Both the position numbers and the translations under genes were made by a program. Below are positions 38,903-47,547 of a stretch of 58,780 nucleotides of DNA, piece by piece. Origin of the DNA: Pseudomonadota bacterium (lineage in GTDB: Bacteria; Pseudomonadota; Gammaproteobacteria; Steroidobacterales; Steroidobacteraceae); assembly GCA_019352035.1 (NCBI GenBank), contig JABBNZ010000017.1:1-58780 (forward strand). The letters are read 5' to 3'. How positions within the stretch are numbered: the first letter of the stretch is position 1; each line of letters starts with the position of its first letter. The notes under the pieces are model-generated. The model saw only the letters and a list, made by a program, of their open reading frames with translations, was not told the origin of the DNA and did no database searches.

Positions 38903-39811
38903 TTACGCGAGGATTTCGATGAGCTCCTCGCCTGCGCCGCGCAGGCATGCGCAAGAGCCGCGCAACGCAGGCAACGAGCAGTCCGCGGCCGGAGCGAGCA
39001 CCGGCAGGCCCTCGAGGGACTCGGCGGCGAAGGTCACCATCGCCATCCCGGGCGGCAACGCGTCCGGACTGCGATCCCGGCGGCGCGCGGAGGAAGGATA
39101 TTGGTCGAGCTCGATCAGCGTGCCTTCCGTCAGGCGTACGAGCCCGTGCCGATGCGGGGTGTCCGACGGCAGCGAGTGCGCATGCGAGATGACGCCGACC
39201 GGGGTCGCGACCGGCGGGTCGGTCCGGTTGCGGAATCGCGCGTAAGGAGCGAACAGGGCATCGACATCCGGACCGGCGCCGACGGCGATGAATACGCGGC
39301 CGACGAACGATCGCGCCGCGGCCAGATCGAGTCCCGACCCGGCGTCGATCTGAGTGAAATAACAGCACTCCCCCGCCGGCCCTATCGCCTGCATGGCGCG
39401 AATCATTGGAAATCGGTTGAGGGGCTTCGGCGGCCCGATGATCTCGAACTCGCTTCTCTCGAGCCGTCTCGCGAGCGCCTCCACGTCCTGCGCGACGAAT
39501 TCGGTCGCATTCCATCCGAAGGTGGTCAGCGCCCGCCAATCACCGGCCCGCGTGTCTTCGATGAAGCGCAGGAACACAGATTCGCCGCTCGCCGGTGCGA
39601 ACGTCAGGACCCGCAGACCTTCCGCTGCCGGTGCGGCCCATGCACGCGCATCGGCGGCGCCGACGCGAGTCCGAGCGACCACCTGGTAGTCGAGAAGGGA
39701 CCGATAGGCGTGCTCGATGACGCCAAGGTCCGGCACACTGTAGGTTACGGCTCGAATCGCCCCCAGGAGAGGTCGTACATGGGTATCGGCGTGCGCGTGA
39801 TGAGAAGACAT
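38903..39811 (-). CDS. VOC-family protein (glyoxalase/dioxygenase fold)
   Basis: A 302-aa protein with two vicinal-oxygen-chelate-like halves. AIRAVTYSVPDLGVIEHAYRSLLDYQVV is the typical first beta-alpha-beta unit, and FTEFV/HAHS/LIELDQYP-type segments could supply metal ligands. Function could be a lyase, isomerase or dioxygenase in the cluster's catabolic route; no subfamily is recognised. The start is taken at the ATG at 39811 (MSSHHAHADTHV); an upstream start at 39844 is possible. It is divergent from the MFS operon with only about 70 bases between. Confidence 0.7.
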   Translation of the reverse strand: MSSHHAHADTHVRPLLGAIRAVTYSVPDLGVIEHAYRSLLDYQVVARTRVGAADARAWAAPAAEGLRVLTFAPASGESVFLRFIEDTRAGDWRALTTFGWNATEFVAQDVEALARRLERSEFEIIGPPKPLNRFPMIRAMQAIGPAGECCYFTQIDAGSGLDLAAARSFVGRVFIAVGAGPDVDALFAPYARFRNRTDPPVATPVGVISHAHSLPSDTPHRHGLVRLTEGTLIELDQYPSSARRRDRSPDALPPGMAMVTFAAESLEGLPVLAPAADCSLPALRGSCACLRGAGEELIEILA

Positions 39812-39879
39812 GACTCTCGCGGTGGGTTGCCTCGACTGCCACATCGTAGCAGCTGCCGGTTCGCATCAGGTGGGCTCGC

Positions 39880-41283
39880 ATGAGCCGAAGTCGCCGAGGC
39901 GCAACTTTGCCCTCCGTCCGTTACGCCTGGTACGTCGCCGGGCTGTTGACTCTGGCCCAGATCGTCTCGTATCTCGATCGCTTCCTGCCCAGCCTGCTGG
40001 TCCAGCCGATCAAGCGGGACCTTCATCTCAATGACTTTCGCATCGGGCTGCTGCTCGGGCCGGCGTTCGTCTTCCTCTATGCCGTGCTGGCGATCCCCTT
40101 GGGTTGGCTGGCCGACCGGACCAATCGCAAGGCAATTCTCGCCGTCGGCATTGCCGTCTGGTGCGCGATGACGGCCGCAGGCGCCGTGGTGCGCAGCTTC
40201 GTTCCCTTTTTCATGACGCGTCTCGGTGTCGGTGTCGGCGAGGCGGCGGTGGCTCCGGCCTCCATCTCGCTCATCGGTGATTACTTCAGCCGCGAGCGGC
40301 AGCCCCGGGCGGTCAGCCTTTTCATGTCGGGAACTTTCCTCGGTGCGGGTTTCTCGTTCCTCTTCTTCGGACCGCTCGTGCACTATATCGAGTCGCTGCA
40401 TCCGATCTCTCTCCCTCTGTTCGGGCATGTCGCATCGTGGCGACTGTGCTTTCTGCTCGTGGGCGCACCCGGTCTGCTGCTCGCGCTGCTCATGCTGACG
40501 GTGCGTGAACCTGCTCGGCAAGATCGGGTAAGTCTGGCAGCGCCCGGCAGCGGCTCCTCAGGGAGCGATGGCGCCGGCTCGAATCTCCGGGACGCCGCCG
40601 GTTACATCCTGGGCCGCTGGCGGGCGTTTGGAACACTGTTCGTCGCGTCATCGTGCAACGTCATGATGGGCGCCCTCGGACTTTGGAACGTCAGCCTGTT
40701 CAAGAGAACATGGAACTGGAACGTCGCGGAGGTTGGGATCGCAGTCGGGGCGATATTCCTCACGGCCGGTCCCCTGGGAACACTCATCGGAGTCTTCCTC
40801 ACCAACCGCGATCTCGGGGCCGGCAGGCGCGATGCCACCTTGCGGGCGCTGTTCGTCGGCCTGCTGATCGGCGTACCGGCGTATGTCGCCTTTCCGCTGA
40901 TGTCCTCGGTGAAAGTGGCGCTCATCGTGCTCTTTTGCGCCCAGGTGGGACAGGCCATGGCGACCGCCGCGGGCCCTGCGACGCTCGTGATGCTTTCACC
41001 CGGACAAATCCGCGCGCAGGCCACGGCCATCTACTACCTGGTAATCAGCCTCACCGCGCAGCTGATCGGGCCACCCCTCGTCGGTTTCATCGCCGATCTT
41101 CTCGGCACCGCCGGCGCCCTGCGTTACGCCGTCGCGATCGAGGCCGCTTTGCTCGGCATTCCTTCGATCCTTTTGACCTGGCGCGGATTCAGCGCCTACC
41201 GCCGGTCCGTCGCCGAGCTGGACGCCGGCTTTGAAGGGCTGGAGGTGACCCGAGCCGCCGCCATTCAGGGAGCACTCCGATGA
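39880..41283 (+). CDS. MFS transporter, spinster-like
   Basis: Twelve-helix major facilitator, 467 aa. The first helix and loop read QIVSYLDRFLPSLLVQPIKRD, and the MFS loop 2-3 motif appears as GWLADRTNRK. The family is common in sphingomonad-type catabolic clusters and takes up organic acids or aromatics. Its stop overlaps the methyltransferase start (ATGA), so it heads a tight four-gene operon. Direction and substrate are unknown. Confidence 0.88.
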   Translation: MSRSRRGATLPSVRYAWYVAGLLTLAQIVSYLDRFLPSLLVQPIKRDLHLNDFRIGLLLGPAFVFLYAVLAIPLGWLADRTNRKAILAVGIAVWCAMTAAGAVVRSFVPFFMTRLGVGVGEAAVAPASISLIGDYFSRERQPRAVSLFMSGTFLGAGFSFLFFGPLVHYIESLHPISLPLFGHVASWRLCFLLVGAPGLLLALLMLTVREPARQDRVSLAAPGSGSSGSDGAGSNLRDAAGYILGRWRAFGTLFVASSCNVMMGALGLWNVSLFKRTWNWNVAEVGIAVGAIFLTAGPLGTLIGVFLTNRDLGAGRRDATLRALFVGLLIGVPAYVAFPLMSSVKVALIVLFCAQVGQAMATAAGPATLVMLSPGQIRAQATAIYYLVISLTAQLIGPPLVGFIADLLGTAGALRYAVAIEAALLGIPSILLTWRGFSAYRRSVAELDAGFEGLEVTRAAAIQGALR

Positions 41284-42341
41284 CACTTTCGATCGAGAAT
41301 CGCGCAGCTTTGGATTTCGTTCTGATGCTTCGTCGCCGCTGGGCCGATACGCTGTACCCGCGACTCTGTGCGCAATACGAGGCGCGGTTCGGCGATGCGA
41401 TGTCGGGGAGTCCGCAGCTCCTGGCCACACGCGTGCACGACCTCGCGGGCTACGCCGGATTCGCGTGGCTCGAGCGGGGCTCACAGAAGATGCTCTGGCG
41501 GGCAGCGAAGGACGCAATCGAAAGTCGAAACGATGGAGCGGGCGCCGTCATCCGTGCCTCGACTGTGGAGGCGTCGACGCTCGAGCTCGACCCCGAGCTC
41601 GATCTGCCTGACTGGTACACCGATTGGGACATCCACCTGCAGCCCGGGGGCGTGTGGTCGAGTACCGTCGCCGCCGATGTCTACGAGCTCGGCGCAAAGC
41701 TCGTGATGCAGGGGGACAACGACGATTACCGGTTTCACCGCTTGTTTCTCGAGACGGCAATTCCGCCGCGGCAATATCGTCGAATCGTCGATCTCGGTTG
41801 TGGGTTCGGCAAGTCGACCTGGCTGCTGAAGAAGGCTTACCCGCGGGCGGAAGTCGTCGGGGTCGATTTTTCCGAGCCATGCCTGCGCCTGGCCGTCCGG
41901 CGCGCCAATGCCCAGGGCCTTGCGATCCGGTTCCGCCAGGCCGATGCCGCGGACACCCGGCTCGAAGCGGGCACGGCGTCACTGCTCACGGCAACCATGC
42001 TGGTTCACGAGCTGCCGCTCGAGGTGCTGTCGAAGCTGTTTGAGGAGACGGCTCGCCTCCTCGAGCCGGGCGGCCTGTTGCGCATCCTGGACTTTCAGTT
42101 CACGGGAGAACCGCTGCGGGATCTGGCGATGCGGGAGCACGGACTGCGCAACAACGAGCCATTCATGCCGCCCATGATGGCGGCCGATACGGTCGGCATG
42201 GCCCGGGCCGTCGGTTTGCGCAACGTCCGTTGGACTGCCTTCGACGAGCGCACGGCCGGGCGCATGCCCGCGCTTCACTGGCCCAGGCGCACCGAATGGC
42301 ATTTCCCTTGGGCCGTTCTGGAGGCGGAGAAGCCCGTATGA
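41280..42341 (+). CDS. Class I SAM-dependent methyltransferase with N-terminal extra domain
   Basis: The 353-aa protein has the SAM motif I VDLGCGFGKST at about residues 172-182 and the acidic VGVDFSEPCLRLA after it. About 160 residues precede the Rossmann domain (RRRWADTLYPRLCAQYE and onward), unlike simple small-molecule methyltransferases. It is coupled by ATGA overlaps to the MFS gene upstream and to a 101-aa gene downstream. The substrate may be the compound handled by the cluster; an alternative is a protein or lipid acceptor. Confidence 0.82.
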   Translation: MTLSIENRAALDFVLMLRRRWADTLYPRLCAQYEARFGDAMSGSPQLLATRVHDLAGYAGFAWLERGSQKMLWRAAKDAIESRNDGAGAVIRASTVEASTLELDPELDLPDWYTDWDIHLQPGGVWSSTVAADVYELGAKLVMQGDNDDYRFHRLFLETAIPPRQYRRIVDLGCGFGKSTWLLKKAYPRAEVVGVDFSEPCLRLAVRRANAQGLAIRFRQADAADTRLEAGTASLLTATMLVHELPLEVLSKLFEETARLLEPGGLLRILDFQFTGEPLRDLAMREHGLRNNEPFMPPMMAADTVGMARAVGLRNVRWTAFDERTAGRMPALHWPRRTEWHFPWAVLEAEKPV

Positions 42342-42643
42342 CCCCACCCGTTGAATTTGGGGAGCTCAGCAGCTCCAAGCTCGCGGCGCTCGTTTTCGAG
42401 ATCGCGTCACAGCTTCACGTCGAGCGCGCACGTCGCCTTGCGCTCGAGGCGGCGCTGCGCGCGCAGGGGCTGCTGAGCGAGGCGGATCTCGAGAAGGTGG
42501 CCAATGACCCAGCGTACTGCCGGCGGTCCGGCGAGGCGGCCGATGACGCCGTCCGGCGGCTCCTGCGCGTGCTGTCGGAATCGCCCGATGAGAAAGCGCC
42601 GCTGCGCGGCGAGGCGCCGGCCCCTGAAAGAGGAGACACATGA
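42338..42643 (+). CDS. Unrecognised 101-aa helical protein in the MFS-methyltransferase-bicupin operon
   Basis: I do not recognise this family. The protein starts MTPPVEFGELSSSKLAALVF and is mostly charged helix (VERARRLALEAALRAQGLL, then EADDAVRRLLRVLSE-like), without Cys clusters, signal peptide or membrane segment. It overlaps the methyltransferase stop and the bicupin start by 4 bases each (ATGA on both sides), which argues that it is truly translated. Its position suggests a small partner or subunit of one of the neighbours. Confidence 0.7.
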   Translation: MTPPVEFGELSSSKLAALVFEIASQLHVERARRLALEAALRAQGLLSEADLEKVANDPAYCRRSGEAADDAVRRLLRVLSESPDEKAPLRGEAPAPERGDT

Positions 42644-43467
42644 TGGCGAGACCCTGGATCGAGTTCATCCAGTCACAGAGGCTCCCCTGGCAGTCCGATG
42701 ATCTTTGGGGTGTCCGGCCTGGCGTAGATTCCAAGGTGTTGAGCGTCGACGCCCAGGACGGCGCCTGCAGCCTGCTGGTGCGCTACCCCTCGGCATGGCG
42801 CTTCGCGCAAAGCCGGGCGCTCTCAGCCGATGAGGAGTTCCTCGTGCTCTCCGGAAGTCTGTCGGTGGGAGGCCGGGTGTACGGCGAGTACGCCTACGCC
42901 CATCTTCCGGCAGGCTACGAGCGGGGACCTATGGTGTGCGCGGACGGGGCCGTGGTCCTGACTTTCTTCTCGCGCCGACCGGCGCACGCTGGGAGGGCGG
43001 AGTTCGACACGTCGCGGCTCGTCGAGCATCTGGATGCGTTCCAGGTGCCTTACACCGGCAACTTTCATCCGGAGTTTCCGCCGGGTGCTGGGCGCAAGCG
43101 GCTCTATGAGGACCCGGTCACTCACGACCAAAGTTGGATCCTCGGCACTCTGCCCATGCGTTGGGCGGAGCGCGCGGAGGTTCACCCGGTGGTGGAAGAG
43201 ATGTACCTGCTGAGCGGGGAGTCCCACGGGAACCGCGGAGTCATGCGCCCGGGCGCCTACTTCTGGAGACCGCCGGAAATTCCGCACGGCCCCTACGGCA
43301 CCCTCACCGGCAACCTTTATTTCTTCCGTACCAAAGGCGGCGCCCTGTCGACCCGCTACGTCGATAGCGGACGGCGCTTCGGGTGGTGGCCGAGCTACGA
43401 TCCCGCGCTGCCGGAAAGCCTCGCTGCAGCGCGCGGCGAGACCGCCGAAGGGGCGCGGTGCTGGTGA
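42640..43467 (+). CDS. Double-cupin protein (DUF4437-like)
   Basis: A 275-aa bicupin. The second half has HPVVEEMYLLSGESHG and PGAYFWRPPEIPHGPYG, a metal-binding cupin pattern with His and Glu; the first half has a weaker counterpart (DEEFLVLSGSLSVGG). Such proteins can be dioxygenases, isomerases or hydrolases of small organic acids. The start ATG at 42640 (a second ATG follows at once) has an excellent AGAGGAG 6-10 bases upstream. It ends the operon; a TonB receptor converges from the other side. Confidence 0.78.
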   Translation: MMARPWIEFIQSQRLPWQSDDLWGVRPGVDSKVLSVDAQDGACSLLVRYPSAWRFAQSRALSADEEFLVLSGSLSVGGRVYGEYAYAHLPAGYERGPMVCADGAVVLTFFSRRPAHAGRAEFDTSRLVEHLDAFQVPYTGNFHPEFPPGAGRKRLYEDPVTHDQSWILGTLPMRWAERAEVHPVVEEMYLLSGESHGNRGVMRPGAYFWRPPEIPHGPYGTLTGNLYFFRTKGGALSTRYVDSGRRFGWWPSYDPALPESLAAARGETAEGARCW

Positions 43468-43524
43468 GCACCGCGTCGGTTTGAGCGGCGGCTCACGCAG
43501 CGAGCCGCCGCTCACGATCCCACA

Positions 43525-45861
43525 TCAGAAGGCGTAATCGAGCCTGAGATCCCACTCCCCCGGGGTGTTGTAATAGTCGAGACCCAGGAGATTCGCGATC
43601 CCGTAGTTGACCATCGTGCAATTGTGGCACTCCGCGGTGACGGTGACCGGGAGAAGCGACGGGTCGGCGAAGGTGACACTCGCATCGAGCAGTGTTCGCG
43701 CCGGATCCATGCCGCCGCCGCCGGGATAGGGCGCAGTGGGCCCGGCTGTATTGGCGGTATCGAACCACTCGCTGCTGACATGGTGCACCGCGACGTAGGG
43801 TGTAACGGTCCAGCGGCCGAATCGCAGCAGGTAGCTCGCATTCAGTGTCAGGGACAGTGCGGGAGTGAAGACCGGGGTGGCGAGAGACCCATCTGCCCGC
43901 ACGATTCCTGCGCTGCAGGCCGTCGCGACCCCGGCGCGGCATTGCGCCTGCTGCCCCGTGATGAGCGGAGTCGGATCGTAGTAGCCCGCCTTCATCGAGC
44001 TGGCGTTGCCGCCCACGGTCAGCGCCCGAATCGGGCGCCATTCGACCTGCGCCTCGACGCCGTAACCATACATGCTGGCGCCGTTGCTCGTGTCGAACGA
44101 ATCGGTGTGCGGGTTGTCGTAGAGCAGCTGATCGTCCTTGACGTCCTCGTAGAAGAATGTCGTGTTGAACCGCAGGCGGTTGGTCGGCATGGAGCGCCAC
44201 CCGGTCTCGTACGACCAGACCGTCTCGGGCCGGAACGGATTGAAGTCCGCCGGATTGGTGCCCGTAAGGCCATTCCAGCCGCCGCCCTGGAACCCGCGCG
44301 TCGCCGAGGCAAACACCATCAGGTTCGGGGCTAAGTGGTACTCGAGGGCGAGGCGCGGGGTGAACTGGTTGGTCGCAAGGTGCGTCGGATAGCCCACGGC
44401 CTGGATTTGCGCCGTGGTATAGCCGAGTCCCGGCTTGTTGGGGTACGCCGTGACGTTCTTGGTCTCGTGTGTGATCCGACCTCCGAGAGTGAGCGTCAAC
44501 GCGGAAGTGAGCTTGTAATCGCCCTGGGCATAGGCGGCGATCGAGGTCGTATCGTTGCTGAAGTACTGGTCGTTGATCGGGAAGGCAAACGTCGGCCCCA
44601 GACCGAGCACCTGGCCATAGTTGTTGCCGTTGGTCTCATACAGGAAGAACACACCCGAGGTGTAGTTCAGCCTGCCTGCGACGTCGTGCCACTTGATCTC
44701 CTGTGAGACTTGGTGATTGGCCAGGTCCTGAGCGAGGGTGATCTCGCCGGTGGGCACGGCGTCTGCCACCGGAAGATTCCCGAGCACCGCTGCGGCGTAG
44801 TCGGCCGCAAGAGCCTGATGCAGCCCCCGGTATCCGGTGATGAACTGCAGGGTGCCGGTGCCGAGGTCGAAGGTCAAATTGGAGGCCACACCGTAGCTGG
44901 TGACCACGGCACCCTGCCCGAATGTGCCTTTGGCTCCCGTAAGGTACGGCCTGAGCGCTCCACCGATCACGTTGAAGCCACTATAAGAAATGCGACTCCC
45001 GCCCGGCCCGGGCTGATTCAGGAGATTCGCGGCGTTGTTGCGCTCGTAGTCGAACGAGACATTCCAGTCAATCCCCGGCGATGGCAGCACGGTCACTGCC
45101 TCCAGTACCCCGAAATTGTTACGGCTGTTCAGCCGCTGATGCGTCGTCAAGTCCTGCACGTATCCGTTGTCGGTGATTCCGTAAATGGAAGTTCGCGTGA
45201 GGAGTTTGTCGGAGATGGGTAGATCCAGGGCGGCCTTCGCCGTGTAGACGTCCGACAATCCATTGCCGATCTGGCCGTAGCTGACCTCGGCATTTCCACC
45301 TACGGTACGGGTCGGCTTCTTGAGGGTCACGAGGATCGCGCCGCCGGTGGAATTGCGCCCGAACAGAGTACCCTGCGGACCATTGAGCACCTGTACGCTC
45401 TGCACTCCGAACAGCGCGAAATTATTGGCGTTCTGGCGGGCGATGTAGATATTGTCTACGTACGTTCCCACCTGGGGCTCGAAGGTCGGGAAAGCCTGGG
45501 TCTGCCCGAGTCCGCGAAGATAGTACACATTCGCCGAGCCTTGACCCACGTTATTGGCGGCGAACATGTTCGGAACGTAATCCTGCAGGTTCACCGTCGT
45601 GGTGATCTGCTGGGTCGCGAGATCATGCGACGAGAATGCCGTGACGGAGATGGGCACGTTCTGCAGGTTCTGAGCGCGGCGCTGAGCCGTCACCGTGATG
45701 GTCGCAAGGGTGCCGGCTTGCGGGGAAGCGCTCCGCGGAGTCGAGGCGGCCCGACCGCCGGGATCGGCGACGCTGTGAGCAGCTGCCGCGGCTGGCGCGC
45801 AAACAGCGCATGCGCCGATGATCGCCGCGACGGTCGCGGCAAGCGAGTGGTTGGGCGTCAT
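43525..45861 (-). CDS. TonB-dependent outer-membrane receptor (cluster A)
   Basis: Outer-membrane energy-coupled importer, 778 aa. Signal peptide MTPNHSLAATVAAIIGACAV with cleavage near APAAAAAHS, then the plug (ITVTAQRRAQNLQNVPISVT and VLNGPQGTLFGRNSTGGAI at about 165-185), then the barrel ending in the aromatic C-terminus LRLDYAF. The substrate is probably an organic compound of the cluster, not iron, as no siderophore genes are present. The start codon is preceded by GGGGAG, and a copy of the GntR motif sits 29 bases upstream. Confidence 0.93.
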   Translation of the reverse strand: MTPNHSLAATVAAIIGACAVCAPAAAAAHSVADPGGRAASTPRSASPQAGTLATITVTAQRRAQNLQNVPISVTAFSSHDLATQQITTTVNLQDYVPNMFAANNVGQGSANVYYLRGLGQTQAFPTFEPQVGTYVDNIYIARQNANNFALFGVQSVQVLNGPQGTLFGRNSTGGAILVTLKKPTRTVGGNAEVSYGQIGNGLSDVYTAKAALDLPISDKLLTRTSIYGITDNGYVQDLTTHQRLNSRNNFGVLEAVTVLPSPGIDWNVSFDYERNNAANLLNQPGPGGSRISYSGFNVIGGALRPYLTGAKGTFGQGAVVTSYGVASNLTFDLGTGTLQFITGYRGLHQALAADYAAAVLGNLPVADAVPTGEITLAQDLANHQVSQEIKWHDVAGRLNYTSGVFFLYETNGNNYGQVLGLGPTFAFPINDQYFSNDTTSIAAYAQGDYKLTSALTLTLGGRITHETKNVTAYPNKPGLGYTTAQIQAVGYPTHLATNQFTPRLALEYHLAPNLMVFASATRGFQGGGWNGLTGTNPADFNPFRPETVWSYETGWRSMPTNRLRFNTTFFYEDVKDDQLLYDNPHTDSFDTSNGASMYGYGVEAQVEWRPIRALTVGGNASSMKAGYYDPTPLITGQQAQCRAGVATACSAGIVRADGSLATPVFTPALSLTLNASYLLRFGRWTVTPYVAVHHVSSEWFDTANTAGPTAPYPGGGGMDPARTLLDASVTFADPSLLPVTVTAECHNCTMVNYGIANLLGLDYYNTPGEWDLRLDYAF

Positions 45862-45889
45862 CGTCGAGCACTCCCCGAAGCCGTATACG

Positions 45890-45912
45890 AAATGTCCTCT
45901 CCTTATATCAAA
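45890..45912 (-). promoter_or_regulatory. Candidate GntR operator 3 in front of the TonB receptor
   Basis: On the minus strand TTTGATATA-N8-ACATTT, with the same spacing as operators 1 and 2. It includes TTGATA (-35-like), and TATACG follows 18 bases later, giving a plausible promoter for the receptor. It ties the receptor to the GntR regulon by sequence only. Confidence 0.5.
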
Positions 45913-46327
45913 AGCGAACTCAATTGGGAATCACTCCGCGCATTCAGGGTGCGCCGCTCCAGAGCGGCTCGACGGCGCGCGATCCGGGCCGCAGGCGACG
46001 CGCAGCGGCGGAAAGGTAGGTTCGCCGTGGATCCGCATTGGATGCCTGGCCGATCGCGAGCGGAATTCATGAGATGCGCTGGCGCGACGCGAGTTCGGCC
46101 CGGCCCAGGGCGATGCCGGTCCGGAGCCGGAGAGTATTGTTCTACATGTATGTCATAGTCGCCCGAGGCTCATGCGCCGGCGAACGCTGCCGCCCCGGCT
46201 CGCCTTGGCGACCGCGCGAGCGCTCGCCCGCATCGCGCTGATGATCGACGAGAATCCGGAGGCGATCTCCGGCCCGAGGACGGCATCGTCAAACTACTAC
46301 CCAGGTCTTTGGAATGGACGGCTGTTA

Positions 46328-46345
46328 GATTGGCGCGCCCGGAGG
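46328..46345. other. 18-base copy of tRNA-Arg 3' end, candidate attachment site
   Basis: The sequence GATTGGCGCGCCCGGAGG is identical and in the same orientation as the 3' end (with CCA and flank) of the tRNA-Arg at 54413-54430; three of the next four bases also match. Integrative elements that use tRNA 3' ends leave exactly such a copy at the far end. The element would be 46,328-54,430, about 8.1 kb. No integrase is seen inside. Confidence 0.5.
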
Positions 46346-46349
46346 AATT

Positions 46350-46431
46350 GCTCGGCCCATCCGGGGGTCTCGGCGCTGCGGGCCCGGCGCTTCGCGTCGT
46401 CCAAAATCGCTCCAGGCGATTTTGTCGAACC
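46350..46431 (+). repeat. 82-base palindromic element, second copy
   Basis: It starts GCTCGGCCCATCC, contains AAAATCGC-TCCAG-GCGATTTT and ends GTCGAACC, matching the element at 28645-28722 (opposite strand) at both ends and the hairpin, with a more divergent middle. It lies 4 bases from the tRNA-end copy, in non-coding DNA. Confidence 0.65.
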
Positions 46432-46720
46432 GCCGATCACGTTCGACGCCAGAGGGGCGGAGGAGCGCACAACCTCTAAACCACGGGATTTCCGCATCGT
46501 CTCATGCGCCAGTGAACGGAGAGATAGCGCCTGATGAGCGCTTGGAATGAGAATGAGACGAGCCCAAAGTGCGCAATGGCACAGAAAAGCCCCTGGAGGA
46601 GGCTTCGATCGGTCGATCTGCTTCCTGGTGTGCTCCAGGACATCGCCGCGAGCGTGTGATCGATGTGGAGGTGGAGAGCCTGGCGAGCGCAATCGGAAAT
46701 GGAATGACGGAATCTGCTCG

Positions 46721-46748
46721 TTGACATTTGGACGGTCGTCCGTACAAT
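46721..46748 (+). promoter_or_regulatory. GST promoter with palindromic operator in the spacer
   Basis: TTGACA (46721-46726), a 16-base spacer and TACAAT (46743-46748). The spacer contains the exact inverted repeat GGACG-GT-CGTCC (46730-46741). TTTGGACGG and part of what follows recur at 48240 before the TonB operon (15 of 19 positions). The -10 box ends 7 bases before the ATG, implying a leaderless or nearly leaderless mRNA. Confidence 0.65.
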
Positions 46749-46755
46749 CTCCTGC

Positions 46756-47544
46756 ATGCACACTCCCAATTCCAGTGAACTGGCTGCGTCGCTGCCCGGT
46801 GGCCCGGAGCTGACGCTGTATCACGCCGCTCATTCGACGTGCAGCCAGAAGGTGCGGCTTTGCCTTGCGGAGAAGGGATTGTCCTATGAGTCGCGTATCC
46901 TGCGCATCAAGGAAAGAGAGCATCAGTCGCCCGAATATCTCGCGCTGAACCCCAATGGCGTCATACCGACTCTGGTCCACGCGGGCGATTCGATTATCGA
47001 TTCCTCGGTGATCTGCGAGTATCTGGACGAGGTGTTCGACCAGCCGCGGCTGTCACCCGCCACTCCGTTGGGGCGTGCGCGGATGCGAGCATGGTTGCGA
47101 TACCTCGAAGAGGTGCCGACGGCTGCGATTCGAATTCCGTCGATCAACAAACTGTTCGTGCCGATCCTCGAGAAGCTCGGCCCGCAGGCCAAGCGTGAGC
47201 TCACCGTGCAGGCACCCCTGCGCCGGCATCTCTACGAGCGCATCGGTCCGCAGGGCTTCGCCGAGCAGGAAACACAGGAATCATTGGAGCAGCTGCGCGC
47301 GTCGCTGTGCCGCGCACAGAAGGCGCTGGAGCGCGGACCCTGGCTCAATGGCGATGCGTTCTCCCTCGCGGACATCGTCTTCACGCCCATCGTGGTGCGC
47401 CTCGAGGATCTCGATCTGCACTCTCTTTGGGCGGACCTTTCCGAGGTGGAGCCGTGGTACCAGCGGATCCAGGCACGGCCTTCGTTCTCGCAGGCTTTCA
47501 TGCCAGGATCGCGCATCTCACTGACCCATCCCGACATGGTTTAG
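46756..47544 (+). CDS. Glutathione S-transferase family protein
   Basis: A 262-aa GST. The thioredoxin-like N-terminal domain starts at about residue 18 (ELTLYHAAHSTCSQKVRLCL), with the cis-Pro region PNGVIPTLVHAG and the glutathione-binding SSVICEYLDE. The C-terminal domain is helical, with GDAFSLADIVFTPI. In a cluster with an FAH hydrolase it could be a maleylacetoacetate/maleylpyruvate-type isomerase or a glutathione-dependent ether cleaver. There is no other in-frame start before the domain, so the ATG at 46756, 7 bases after the -10, must be used. The downstream TetR gene follows after 3 bases. Confidence 0.88.
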   Translation: MHTPNSSELAASLPGGPELTLYHAAHSTCSQKVRLCLAEKGLSYESRILRIKEREHQSPEYLALNPNGVIPTLVHAGDSIIDSSVICEYLDEVFDQPRLSPATPLGRARMRAWLRYLEEVPTAAIRIPSINKLFVPILEKLGPQAKRELTVQAPLRRHLYERIGPQGFAEQETQESLEQLRASLCRAQKALERGPWLNGDAFSLADIVFTPIVVRLEDLDLHSLWADLSEVEPWYQRIQARPSFSQAFMPGSRISLTHPDMV

Positions 47545-47547
47545 CCA

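Larger units (their letters stand above)
45913..46720. other. About 800-base gene-poor region at the cluster A/B border
   Basis: No recognisable gene. Several short open frames read through it but none resembles a family, and one crosses the palindromic repeat. It contains an 18-base tRNA-Arg 3'-end copy (46328-46345) directly followed by a palindromic element (46350-46431), and ends in the GST promoter. Confidence 0.6.

Noticed and set aside
46172-46534. 120-codon frame in the cluster A/B border
   Set aside because: It reads through the palindromic element and has no family resemblance; the shared SKIAPGDF peptide comes from the repeat, not homology.
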